Assembly: GCF_016907515.1 (NCBI RefSeq)
Contig: NZ_JAFBBY010000001.1
Span: forward strand, 4,216,001-4,280,000
From: Nocardioides nitrophenolicus
Lineage (GTDB): Bacteria > Actinomycetota > Actinomycetes > Propionibacteriales > Nocardioidaceae
Direction: 5' to 3'
DNA length: 64,000 bases
The notes beneath the pieces were generated by a model that saw nothing but the letters and a program-made list of their open reading frames with translations, searched no databases and was not told where the DNA came from. Shown in pieces: positions 51,886-61,519 of the stretch (position 1 is the stretch's first letter; each line of letters opens with the position of its first letter). Position numbers and translations under genes: made by a program.

Positions 51886-51996
51886 TGAGCGCCGCCTGGC
51901 GGAGCGTCCGCGGCGTTGTCGCCGCTTGACGACCGCTTCGCTCCCAGGTCGCCTGCGCGGCTCCGCCTTGCGGCCGCACGCGCCAGGCGACGCTCA
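51886..51996. repeat. Inverted repeat between the ThrC-like and CysO-like genes
   Basis: Arms 51886-51901 (TGAGCGCCGCCTGGCG) and 51981-51996 are reverse complements with one mismatch, around 79 bp that contain inner hairpins such as GCGGCG-TTGT-CGCCGC. It starts right after the ThrC-like stop, so it may be a partial terminator or RNA-stability element setting the ratio of enzyme to carrier. Confidence 0.6.
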
Positions 51997-52026
51997 TTCC
52001 CCAACCACTACAGCAAAGGAATTTCC

Positions 52027-52305
52027 ATGGCAGTCAGCGTCCGGATCCCCACCATCCTCCGCACCTACACCGGCGGTGAGTCCGAGGTGAGCGCCACCGG
52101 CGCCACCCTGGCGGAGATCCTCGACGACCTCGACGCCAACTACGCCGGGATCAAGGGCCGGATCCTCGACGAGGACGGCAAGCTGCGCCGCTTCGTCAAC
52201 GTCTACGTCAACAACGACGACGTGCGCTTCGAGCAGGACCTCGCCACCCCGACGCCCGACGGCGCCGAGGTCTCGGTGATCCCGGCGGTCGCGGGCGGCT
52301 GCTGA
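52027..52305 (+). CDS. CysO-like MoaD/ThiS-family sulfur carrier protein ending Gly-Gly-Cys
   Basis: 92 aa, beta-grasp ubiquitin-like. Strongly similar in layout to mycobacterial CysO: VRIPTILRTYTGG, GATLAEILDDLDANYAGIKG, LRRFVNVYVNNDDVRFEQDL and SVIPAVAGGC. Carriers of this family form a C-terminal Gly-Gly thiocarboxylate as sulfur donor. Here one Cys follows the Gly-Gly, so a JAMM/Mec-type protease would have to expose the glycine, as known for some other carriers. AAAGGAA precedes the ATG. Pairing with the riboswitch-controlled ThrC-like gene suggests it donates sulfur to that enzyme. Confidence 0.88.
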   Translation: MAVSVRIPTILRTYTGGESEVSATGATLAEILDDLDANYAGIKGRILDEDGKLRRFVNVYVNNDDVRFEQDLATPTPDGAEVSVIPAVAGGC

Positions 52306-52342
52306 GCCCGGACGACCGATCGCGGCGACCGGACATCCGAGC

Positions 52343-52804
52343 TCAGGCGACGCCGCGCAGGACGCAGCGCAGCTCGCCGCGGACGTCCAGGTCCACGTCG
52401 ACCTGCCAGCGCGCGCTCTGCCCGGCAGCGACTGACACCTGGGTACGTCCCCACTGCACGACCGTGGCGTGCTCGGTGGTGAAGAACACCGTGATCACGA
52501 ACTCCTGGGCCTTGTCGCGAGCGGTCGCGGTCCCCGCGGCCTGCCATCCACCGGCGCTCGGGCCACACTCGGTCGTCTCGACCGCGCCACGCTTGCCTGG
52601 CCGGTTCGGCACCTTCGCCGGGATGGTCACATCGCCGGGCTTGACGCTCACGGCGTCCGGTTCCGTCGTGCCCTGACGGCTCGTCGCCTCCTGGTCCGGC
52701 CGCGGCTTGGTGGGCTCCTCGCCACCGGAGCCGCAGGCGGTGAGGGCCAGCGCCACCAGTGCGCCGAGGGCCGTCACCCTGGTCCGCGTCGAGATCGTCG
52801 TCAT
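52343..52804 (-). CDS. Putative lipoprotein, coupled to the giant surface protein
   Basis: 153 aa from the ATG at 52804. Signal peptide RVTALGALVALALTACGSGG with lipobox Cys19, then a charged low-complexity linker (about 20-50) and a beta-rich domain with two Cys (TTECGPSAGG and ELRCVLRGVA). Features such as FVITVFFTTEHATVVQWGRT and VSVAAGQSARWQVDVDLD suggest an immunoglobulin-like extracytoplasmic fold. Its start overlaps the stop of the giant repeat protein (ATGA), so the two are made together. Function unknown. Confidence 0.75.
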   Translation of the reverse strand: MTTISTRTRVTALGALVALALTACGSGGEEPTKPRPDQEATSRQGTTEPDAVSVKPGDVTIPAKVPNRPGKRGAVETTECGPSAGGWQAAGTATARDKAQEFVITVFFTTEHATVVQWGRTQVSVAAGQSARWQVDVDLDVRGELRCVLRGVA

Positions 52805-55800
52805 CCCCGGCGCCCCCGCACCCCGAGGAGGAGAACGCCGCCACCGAGCAGCAGCGCCAACCCACCGACCAGCAGCCACCCCGCCGGCCCGCCCGCATCG
52901 GGGAGCCCCGCCGTCTCGGGCACCTTCGGCTCCTTGGGCGACGTCGGATCCGGAGACTTCGGCGCGTCGGGACGGACGGTCGGCGTGGTGGTGGAGGACG
53001 GCGGTGAGGTCACGACCTGGTCGCCGCCGGCGGAGCCGCTCGCGGTGGCGACGTTGACCACCGAGCCCTTCTCGGCGTCGGCGGCGGTCACCACGTAGGG
53101 CTTCGCGGCGCGACAGGTGGTCTGCTCGCCCGGCGCCAGGCTGGTGCGGGCACAGGTCACGTCGCCGACCATCGGATCGGTCACCGTGACGCCGGTCAGC
53201 CGGACGTTGCCGGTGTTGGTGAGCGTGAAGGTGAAGATGATCGACTCACCGACGTCCGCCTTGCCGTTGCCGTTGGTGTCCTGGAGCGCAGCCTGCTTGA
53301 CCAGGGACAGTCCCGGCTGGCGGTTGATCGGCGTCGTGGTCTCCGCGTCGGGCGACACGACCGGCTGGCCCGACGGCGGCAGGCCCTCGGCGTGCGCGAC
53401 GTTGTGCACGGTCCCGGCGTCGATGTCGTCCTGGGTCAGGACATACGGCTCGACCGCGCGACACGGCGTCGAGGCACCCGGCGCCAGCGTGGTCTCGTCG
53501 CAGGCCACCTCGCCCACCAGCGGGTCGACGACCCGGATGCCGCTCACCGGCACATTGCCGGTGTTGGTCACGGTGAAGGTGAACGCGATGGTGTCGCCGG
53601 CGTCGATGCGCCCGGAGCCGTTGCGGTCCACCGGCGCCGCAGCCGACTTGAGCAGGTCGAGCTTCGGGTCCGGCGCGACGACCGGGGTCGACGTGGTCGC
53701 CTCCGGGGACTCCACGACTCCACCGTCCGGGTCGGTCCCGTTCGCGACGGCGACGTTGTCGACCCGGCCCGCTGACTGGTCGGCCTCGGTGATGACGTAG
53801 ACCGCGTCCGCCGCACAGCGGGTCGACGCGCCGACCTCGAGCCGGGTCCGCTCACAGCTCACCGTGCCGACCTTGGGATCGGAGACGGCGAGGTCGTCGA
53901 CAGGGACGTTGCCGTTGTTGGTGACGGTGAAGGTGTAGGCGATGGTGTCGCCCGCCGCGATGACGCCGTCGCCGTCGACATCGGTGGGGGTGCCGGCCTC
54001 CTTCACCAGGTGCAGGCTCGGGGCGGGCCGGGTGACCGGGGTCGAGGTGGAGTCCTCGTTCGACCTCACCTCCCCGTCAGTGGGGTCGACGCCGGTCGCC
54101 GTCGCGGTGTTGTCGACCGTGCCCGCCTCGACGTCGTCGGCGGTGATCACGTAGTCACCGTCGGTCGTGCAGGTCGCGGTCTCCTGCGGCGCCAGGGTGG
54201 TGGGATCGCAGGTGACGGTGAGCCCCGCCGCGGCCAACCTCGGGTCGTCGATCGCGATGTCGCGGACCGTCACATTGCCCTGGTTGGTCACGGTGAAGGT
54301 GTACCGGATCGTGTCGCCGGCGTCGGTGATCCCTGAGCCGTTGGCGTCGGTCGGGGCTCCGGCCAGCTTGTCCAGTCGCAGGTCGATGACCGGGGGCAGC
54401 GTGGTCGTCGCCTCGTCTTCGGGCGATGCGACGGCACCACCGTCGGGATCGGTGCCACGTGCGGTGGCGACGTTGACGACGTGACCGGCGTCGACGTCGT
54501 CCTGGGTGATCTCGTAGTCGTCGTCGGCCGCGCAGTTGGCGGCCGCGCCGGGGGCCAGGGTGGTGGGGTCGCAGGTGATGGTGATGCCGGCCGCGCTCAG
54601 CATCGGGTCGGACACGACCACGTCGCGGATCGGGACGTTGCCGGTGTTGGTGACGGTGAAGGTGTAGGCGATCGTGTCGCCGGCACTGACGGTTCCCGAG
54701 CCGTCGACGTCGCGGACCGCCCCGGCCGACTTCTCGAGCCGCAGCTTCGGGTCGGGTGTCTGGACGGGGGTGGAGGTGCTGTCCTCGTTGGAGGTCACCG
54801 TGCCGTCGTCGGGGTCGGTGCCGGTGGCGGTGGCGGTGTTGTCGACGGTGCCGGCGGTGACGTCGTCGGTGGTGATCACGTACGGCTGGTCCGTGGTGCA
54901 GGTCGTGGTCTCCTGCGGGGCCAGGGTGGTGGGGTCGCAGGTGATGGTGATGTCGGCCGCGTTCAGCATCGGGTCGGACACGGCCACGTCGCGGATCGGG
55001 ACGTTGCCGGTGTTGGTGACGGTGAAGGTGTAGGTGATGGTGTCGCCGGCGTCGGTGATGCCGGAGTCGTTGGTGTCGACCGGTGTGCCGGCCTGCTTGA
55101 CCAGTTCCAGCTTCGGGTCGGGTGTCTGGACTGGGGTGGAGGTGCTGTCCTCGTTGGAGGTCACCGTGCCGTCGTCGGGGTCGGTGCCGGTGGCGGTGGC
55201 GGTGTTGTCGACGGTGCCGGCGGTGACGTCGTCGGTGGTGATCACGTACGGCTGGTCCGTGGTGCAGGTCGTGGTCTCCTGCGGGGCCAGGGTGGTGGGG
55301 TCGCAGGTGATGGTGATGCCGGCCGCGTTCAGCATCGGGTCGGACACGGCCACGTCGCGGATCGGGACGTTGCCGGTGTTGGTGACGGTGAAGGTGTAGG
55401 TGATGGTGTCGCCGGCGTCGGTGATGCCGGAGTCGTTGGTGTCGACCGGTGTGCCGGCCTGCTTGACCAGTTCCAGCTTCGGGTCGGGTGTCTGGACGGG
55501 GGTGGAGGTGCTGTCCTCGTTGGACACCACCTGCTCGTCGTCCGGGTCCATGCCATGGGCGGTGGCCGTGTTGTCGACGACACCGGCGCGCTCGTCGGCC
55601 TCGGTGATGAAGTAGCGCCGGTTGGTGGTGCAGGTCGTGGTCTCGCCGGGCGCGAGCGTGGTCGGGCGGCAGGTGATCACGATGCCGACGCCGTCGAGCA
55701 GGTCGTCGACGATCCGTACGTCGGACACGGTCACGTTGCCCGTGTTGGTGACCACGAAGCGATAGCCGAGCGCGTCACCGGCGTCGGTGATGCCCGAGTC

Positions 55801-58800
55801 GTTGAGATCGTGCGGGGCACTGACCTCCTTCTCGAGGCTGAGCGTCGCCTGCTTGGAGAGCGGCGTGCGGGTGTCGGCCTCGTCGGACACCACCGGGTCG
55901 TCGTCCGGGTCGACGCCGCGCGCGGTGGCGACATTGGCGACGACCCCGCGGTCGACGTCGGCCTGGGTGACCTCGTAGTCGGCGTCCGTGGTGCAGGTCG
56001 CGACCTCGCCCGGCGCGAGCGCGGTCGGTGTGCAGGTGACCGTGATCCCGGCGTCGGTCAGCATCGGGTCCCGTACGACGACCTCGCGGACCGGCACGTT
56101 GCCGGTGTTGGTCACGGTGAACCTGAACCGGATCGTGTCGCCGGCGTCGGCGCGGCCGGAGCCGTTGGCGTCGACCAGGTCACCGGCCTCCTTGACCAGC
56201 TCGAGTCGCGGGGCCGGCGTCTGCACCGGGGTCGAGGTCGAGCTCTCGTCCGAGGTGACCGGGCCGGCGTCCGGGTCGGTGGCGCGGGCCACAGCGACGT
56301 TGTTGACCGAGCCGCGGGCCTCGTCGGTCTCGGTGACGACATAGGGCCGGTCCGCACGACAGGTGGTGCTCGCCCCGGGCGCCAGCGTCGTGATCTCGCA
56401 GGTGATCGGGATGCTCTGGCCGCCGAGCATGTCGTCCTCGATGTTCAGCAGCGAGAGCGGCACGTTGCCGGTGTTCGTCACGGTGAAGGTGAACTGGATG
56501 GTGTCGCCCGCGTCGGTGATGCCGGATCCGTTGACATCGGTCGGCGTGCCGGCCCGCTTGACCAGCTCGAGACGCGGGTCCGGGGTCTGCACCGGCGTCG
56601 TCGTGGAGCTCTCGTCGGACTCGACCGGGCCGGCGTCGGGGTCGGCCGGGTCGGTCGCCCGGGCGAGCGCGGTGTTGTGCACCTGACCGGCGCGCTCGTC
56701 GTCCTCGGTGATGACGTAGACCGCGTCCGCCACGCACGTGGTCGAGGCGGCCGGGGCCAGGGACGTCGCCTCACAGGTCGCGGAGCCCACCTTGGGGTCG
56801 ACGATGCGCAGGTCGGTGAGGGGGACGTTGCCGGTGTTGGTCACCGCGAACCGGAACCGGATGTAGTCGCCCGCGTCGGTGATCCCGGAGCGGTTGACGT
56901 CACGCGGCTGGTCGGCCGTCTTGACCAGGCTGAGCGCGGGTGCGGGAGCCACGACGGGTGTGCGGGTGGTGTCGTCGGGCGAGCGGACCGGCTCGTCGTC
57001 CGGGTTCGTGGCCACGGCCGCAGCGGTGTTCTCGGCCAGGCCCGCGGCCTCGTCGTCCGCGGTGATCACGTAGGGCCGGTCGGTCGTGCACGTGGCGGTC
57101 TGGTCGACCGGCAGCGTGGTCGGGTCGCAGGTGATGGTGATGCCCGCCCCTTCGAGCTTGGGGTCGGAGATCGCGACGTCGAAGACGGTGACGTTGCCGG
57201 TGTTGGTGACGGTGAAGCGGTAGCGGATCGTGTCGCCGGCGTCGGTGATGCCGTTGCCGTTGACGTCGACCGGGGCCTCGGCGATCTTGTCCATCTCGAG
57301 CGCGGCGGCGCCCTCCTCGCTGGGCGTGGAGGTGGAGTCCGGCTCCGACGTGACGCGCTCGCCGCCGGGGCCGTCGCCCACGGCGGTGGCGGTGTTGTTG
57401 ACCACGCCGGCCGCGGCGTCGTCGGCGGTGATGACATAGACGTCGTCGGCCGCGCAGGTCGCGACCTCGGAGGGTGCCAGCGTGGTCGGGGCGCAGGTGA
57501 TCGTGATGCCGGCGTCGGTCAGCATCGGGTCCTCGATGACGAGGTCGTCGATGGTGACGTTGCCGGTGTTGGTCACCGTGAACGTGTACTGGATCGTGTC
57601 GCCGGCGTCGATGATGCCGGACCCGTTGGCGTCGACGGGGTCGCCGGCCTCCTTGACCACGCTGAGCCCCGGCGCGGCCGCCTCGAGGGGGATCGACACC
57701 TCCGACGGCTCCGACTCCGTACGACGCCCCGTTGCGGCGACGCCCCGCGCCGTCGCGACGTTGTCGGCGCTCGCGTCGGCCTCGTCCTCGTCGGTGATCG
57801 TGTACAAGCCGTCGGCGCGACAGGTCGTCGCTTCGTTCGGCGCGAGGGAGGTGACATCGCAGGTGATGCCGATGCCGGCTGCCGTGAGCTTCGGGTCGTC
57901 GACCAGGATCTGGTTGATCGGGATGTTGCCGGTGTTGGTCACCGTGAACGTGAACTGCACCGTGTCGCCGGCGTTGACCAGGCCGTCGCCGTTGACGTCG
58001 ACCGGGGTCGCGGCGCGCTTGACCAGCGCGAGCCGGGGGGCGGGCGTGTCGACGGGAGTGCGGGTGGAGTCCTCGTTGGAGCGCACCGCGGCGTCGGTCG
58101 GGTCCTCGCCGAGCGCGACCGCGGTGTTGACCACCTCACCGGCGCTCTGGTCGGCCGAGGTGATCACATACGGATCGTTGGCCCGGCAGGTGGCGACCGC
58201 GCCCGGAGCGAGCGTGGTCGGGTCGCATGTCACCGCACCTGCCTTGGCGTCGTCGATCGCCAGGTCGTGCACCGTCACGTTTCCCGTGTTGGTGACGGTG
58301 AACGTGTACTGGATCGTGTCGCCGACGTCGACCAGCCCGGAGCCGTTGGCGTCGACGGGCGTGCCGGCGTGCTTCTCTAGCGCGAGCTGCGGCGTGCGGG
58401 TGATCGGCGTGGTGGTCGTGTCGTCGTCGGTGACCACCGGCAGGTCCGGATCGACCGGGCGCCCGGTCACGGTCGCGGTGTTGTGGACGACGCCCGCGTC
58501 GACGTCGGCCTGGGTCAGCACGTACGGCGGCGCCGTGCAGGTCACGCTCTGCCCCGGCGGCACCTGGCCGGCGGGGCAGGTGACCGCGCCGACCTTGGGG
58601 TCGTCGATCGTCGGCGTCTGCAGCGGCACGTTGCCGGTGTTGGTGACCACGAAGGTGTAGGTGATGGTGTCGCCGACCCGGTTGCCGCTCGGCGCACCGG
58701 CCTGCTTGTCGACCTCGATCCCCGGGCGCAGCGGCACGTTGGAGAACGTGCAGACCACGTCGGCGCCGGCCGCGCCACCGTTGGGCATCGTGAAGCTGCC

Positions 58801-59984
58801 GGTGGTGCCCTGGCCCGTCGCGACGACCGTGCCGTCGGTCTCGTTGACGCAGCGCCACGAGCGGGCGTAGCGGCTGCTCGCGCCGGCACCCGACTCGGTG
58901 ACGGTGTACGTCGTCCCGGGCAGCCCGAGCACCGGACCGGCGTACTCCTCGGGCTCGGCGTCCTGCAGGCCGGGGTCGTCGCCGCGCGTGGTGCCGGTGT
59001 TGCCGCGGGCGATGCCGCCGCCGGTGACGGTGAGGTCGACCTGCTCCCCGGGGTTGGCCCGGCCCTCGGGGAAGTTCTTCTTGACCACGACGGTGCTCGG
59101 CCTGGCGCACGACGCCAGGTCGACCGAGTCGGCCGCCGACATGTTCAGCTCCCGGATCACCGCACCGGTCGTCGGGTGGACCTGGAAGAGTAGCTGCGGA
59201 CCGGCGATGTAGAGGTACCCGTCGCCGCCGAACGCGAGCCCGTTGATGGCGCTGGACGTGCCGATCGTGGTGAGCGTGGTGCTCGTGGGGAACTGTGGGG
59301 ATGACTGGGGTGTGGTCGGCAGCAGGTCGTCGATCACGAAGAGCCGGCTCTGCGTCTGGGTGCCGACCGACACGTAGGCCCGCCCGGCACCGTCGAAGGC
59401 GAAGTCGCCGTTGGTCCCGCCCTGGCCGCCGACGCTGTTGACTGGGCGACCTGGCCGAGGAAGCTGTTGCTGGCCGGGTCGTAGCCGTAGATCGCCATGT
59501 TGGTCGTGTTGGGGATGACGCCGGCGAAGTAGTAGATGCCCGTGCGCGGGTTGACCGCGCCGTGCGTGGGCGTGGAGTTGAACACCGACGACTGACCGGA
59601 CAGTGGTGTGGACGTGGTCTCGGTCGCGGCGTCCCATCGGTAGATCGCCAAGCCCGCGTTGGCGCCGGAGGCGAGGTAGCGAACGCTGTACGCCGCGCGG
59701 CCGTCACCGGTGAAGCCCAGCCCGTTGAGGATCCCCCCGGCCGCGGCGAACGCCCCGGCGGTGGTGAGGGCGCCGGTGGTGGTGTTGACCCGGCGGATGT
59801 CGAAGGGCGCGGTCTGGCCCTTCTCGGAGTAGACCGTCGTGCAGTCGAAGGGCGGCGCGGCGGCGGCGGGCGGGGCGTTGACCCCGACGACGGCCACGAG
59901 ACTGCCGAGGAGACCTGCCGCGCAGAGAACGCCGAGGCGAGAGCGCAGTCTCGAGGGTCGAACCACAGGGTGCCGCTTCGACAT
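52801..59984 (-). CDS. Giant repeat surface protein, 16 DUF11/DUF7507-type repeats, with one apparent frameshift
   Basis: Starts at ATG 59984 (AAGGAAAGGTGG upstream) with a signal peptide (LGVLCAAGLLGSLVAVVGV, cleavage near AAAA) and a beta-propeller-like N-terminal region (TTTGALTTAGAF, DGRAAYSVRYLAS, NPRTGIYYFAG). Near 59441 the frame shifts by one base; the second frame continues without interruption to 52801. It carries a SpaA/prealbumin-like segment (STVVVKKNFPEGRANPGEQV, about 58.9 kb) and 16 repeats of about 120 aa (GDTIxYTFTVTNTGNV, TTLAPGxxTTC). The C-terminus is a Pro-rich spacer, LPDAG, a membrane helix and RGRRG, a sortase-like anchor. If joined, about 2390 aa. Probably a wall-anchored stalk or adhesin. 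The frameshift may be a sequencing error or a real inactivation. Confidence 0.85.
54763..55494. repeat. Two nearly identical 366-bp tandem units in the giant gene
   Basis: Repeats 10 and 11 of the surface protein are DNA copies with an exact 366 bp period (54763-55128 and 55129-55494). I see about two base differences; one changes Gly to Asp. The other repeats are far more diverged, so this is a recent duplication. Confidence 0.88.
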
Positions 59985-60147
59985 CGGCCACCTTTCCTTC
60001 TCGCGGTGAGGCCGCAGCGGTGCGGACCTTAGGTAGCCAGCAGCCCGGTCGGGAGCGGAGCGTCACTGCTCTCGCCTGGCCCGAACGCACCTTGCTGGCC
60101 GGGGCGAGACCATCGCCAGCGTTCAGGCGGCCGCTTGCGCGAAACGA

Positions 60148-60170
60148 CGATTTCCGCCGGTACGAAATCG
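60148..60170. promoter_or_regulatory. Dyad CGATTTC-N9-GAAATCG before the AraC gene
   Basis: Perfect 7 bp arms (60148-60154 and 60164-60170) end 5 bp before the AraC-family ATG, in an A/T-richer patch. Autoregulatory operator or translation-blocking hairpin. Confidence 0.35.
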
Positions 60171-60175
60171 ACGAA

Positions 60176-61267
60176 ATGCGAACCCAGTGGCGACCTCATG
60201 TCGTCCCCACGCCATCCGGCGGTAGTCACGGGGCCGTGGGTGGGTATCCGTCGACCGCTCAGGTCAGCATCGTGGGCGTCGACGCCTGGCGCGAGGCCTG
60301 TGCCCAGGCGTACGTCCCCCTCCGGATCGATGCGATCGGCGAGGACTTCCGGGGGGCGCTGCGTCAGCGCGTCGTGGGTGGGCTGGACATCAGCCAGATC
60401 GCGTCCACCCCGCTGACCCTGACCCGCACGGCCCGATCGGTCGCGACCGACCCGCGCGAGACCGTCATGTTCTGCACCTTCCTCGCCGGTGCCGGCGTGA
60501 CCCTCCAGGACGGGCGGATCGCGGCCTTGTCGAGCGGCGGCGGCTTCCTCATGGACGACGACCGGCCGTACAGCATGCGCTACGAGCGCAACGACCTGCT
60601 CGTCCTCCGCCTGCCCCGGACTCGTCTCGACCTGCGCGAACGTGACCTGCGGCAGCTCACCAGTGCGGCCATGTCCAACGAGTTCGGTGGCCTCCACGTG
60701 CTCCGGCGCTACCTGGCGGGCCTGGTCGCGATGGACGCCGCCATCCGCGACGCGGAGGTCGAGGAGCATCAGGAGCTCGCCCTGGAGCTCCTTCACGTCG
60801 CGGTGCACCCCATGGTCTACTCCGAGCGATCCCGCGCCCTGATGAGTGGCCAGGCGATCCTGGTCACCGCACGGTGGTTCCTCGAGCACCACCACGCCGA
60901 CCCGAGGCTGACCATCGACGACGTCGCCCGTCACTTCATGATCTCCCGGCGCTACCTGGAGATGCTGTTCACGAGGTCGGGTGACGGTCCGGCGACGTAC
61001 CTGCGCCGAGTGCGCCTCCATCGCGCCGCGGCCCTGCTGCTGGCGCGGCCCCGAGAGCCCGTGAGCCGGATCGCGGCGGAGGTCGGCTTCACCAACATCA
61101 ACACCTTCGCGCGCGCCTTCGCCCGCGACTTCGGTACGCCGCCGCACCGGTGGCGGCGCGACCAGGCCGACCGACCCCAGACACCCCCGCGCGGGTCGGG
61201 CCAGGCCGGAGAGCTGTTGACGAACCTCGAGCGCTACGACCGGAGCGCTGCGGGCTCGACCAGGTGA
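60176..61267 (+). CDS. AraC-family transcriptional regulator
   Basis: 363 aa from the ATG at 60176. About 30-210 is an AraC_binding_2-type N-terminal domain (ISQIASTPLTLTRTARSVAT, VMFCTFLAGAGVTLQDGR, RPYSMRYERNDLLVLRLPR). About 255-340 is a double HTH (LTIDDVARHFMISRRYLEML, YLRRVRLHRAAALLLARP, VSRIAAEVGFTNINTFARAF) ending FGTPPHRWRRDQ. It resembles the NimR/FeaR-like group that senses small molecules. Divergent from the giant surface protein and its lipoprotein, which it may regulate. Confidence 0.9.
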   Translation: MRTQWRPHVVPTPSGGSHGAVGGYPSTAQVSIVGVDAWREACAQAYVPLRIDAIGEDFRGALRQRVVGGLDISQIASTPLTLTRTARSVATDPRETVMFCTFLAGAGVTLQDGRIAALSSGGGFLMDDDRPYSMRYERNDLLVLRLPRTRLDLRERDLRQLTSAAMSNEFGGLHVLRRYLAGLVAMDAAIRDAEVEEHQELALELLHVAVHPMVYSERSRALMSGQAILVTARWFLEHHHADPRLTIDDVARHFMISRRYLEMLFTRSGDGPATYLRRVRLHRAAALLLARPREPVSRIAAEVGFTNINTFARAFARDFGTPPHRWRRDQADRPQTPPRGSGQAGELLTNLERYDRSAAGSTR

Positions 61268-61519
61268 CGTCCCGACCCTCCGTGCGAACCCCTTCCACCT
61301 TCGACCGGTTGGACGGGTGACCTGGTCAGCGATGGGGATCGTGATCCCCGTTGGCCCTCGGGTTCGTCAAGCCGAAGCCGGAGATCACCGTCGTCGAGAA
61401 GGACAGCAACGGCAACGGCGCCGACACCGCCGCCTCCCGGACGGCACGACGGGGACCACCTGGGCCGGACCGTTCCCGGTAGGTGCCGCACCCGAGGGCG
61501 AGCGAGGCACCGCTCCTGA
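61268..61519. other. Convergent intergenic region with possible gene remnant
   Basis: 252 bp between the AraC gene and the ECF sigma gene. A 43-codon TTG-started frame (61351-61482) begins with LALGFVKPKPEITVVEKDSN and then degenerates into Arg/Pro codons; it may be the eroded remnant of a gene. Otherwise no gene or clear terminator is seen. Confidence 0.4.

Noticed and set aside
54481..58380. Very long open frame antisense to the giant surface protein (about 1299 codons)
   Set aside because: It mirrors the repetitive G+C-rich coding strand, is full of Gly/Val/Asp/Arg repeats, and has no start signal or family resemblance.
61351..61482. Short TTG-started frame as a real gene
   Set aside because: No ribosome-binding site, an Arg/Pro-rich degenerate end, and no recognisable domain; at most a gene remnant.
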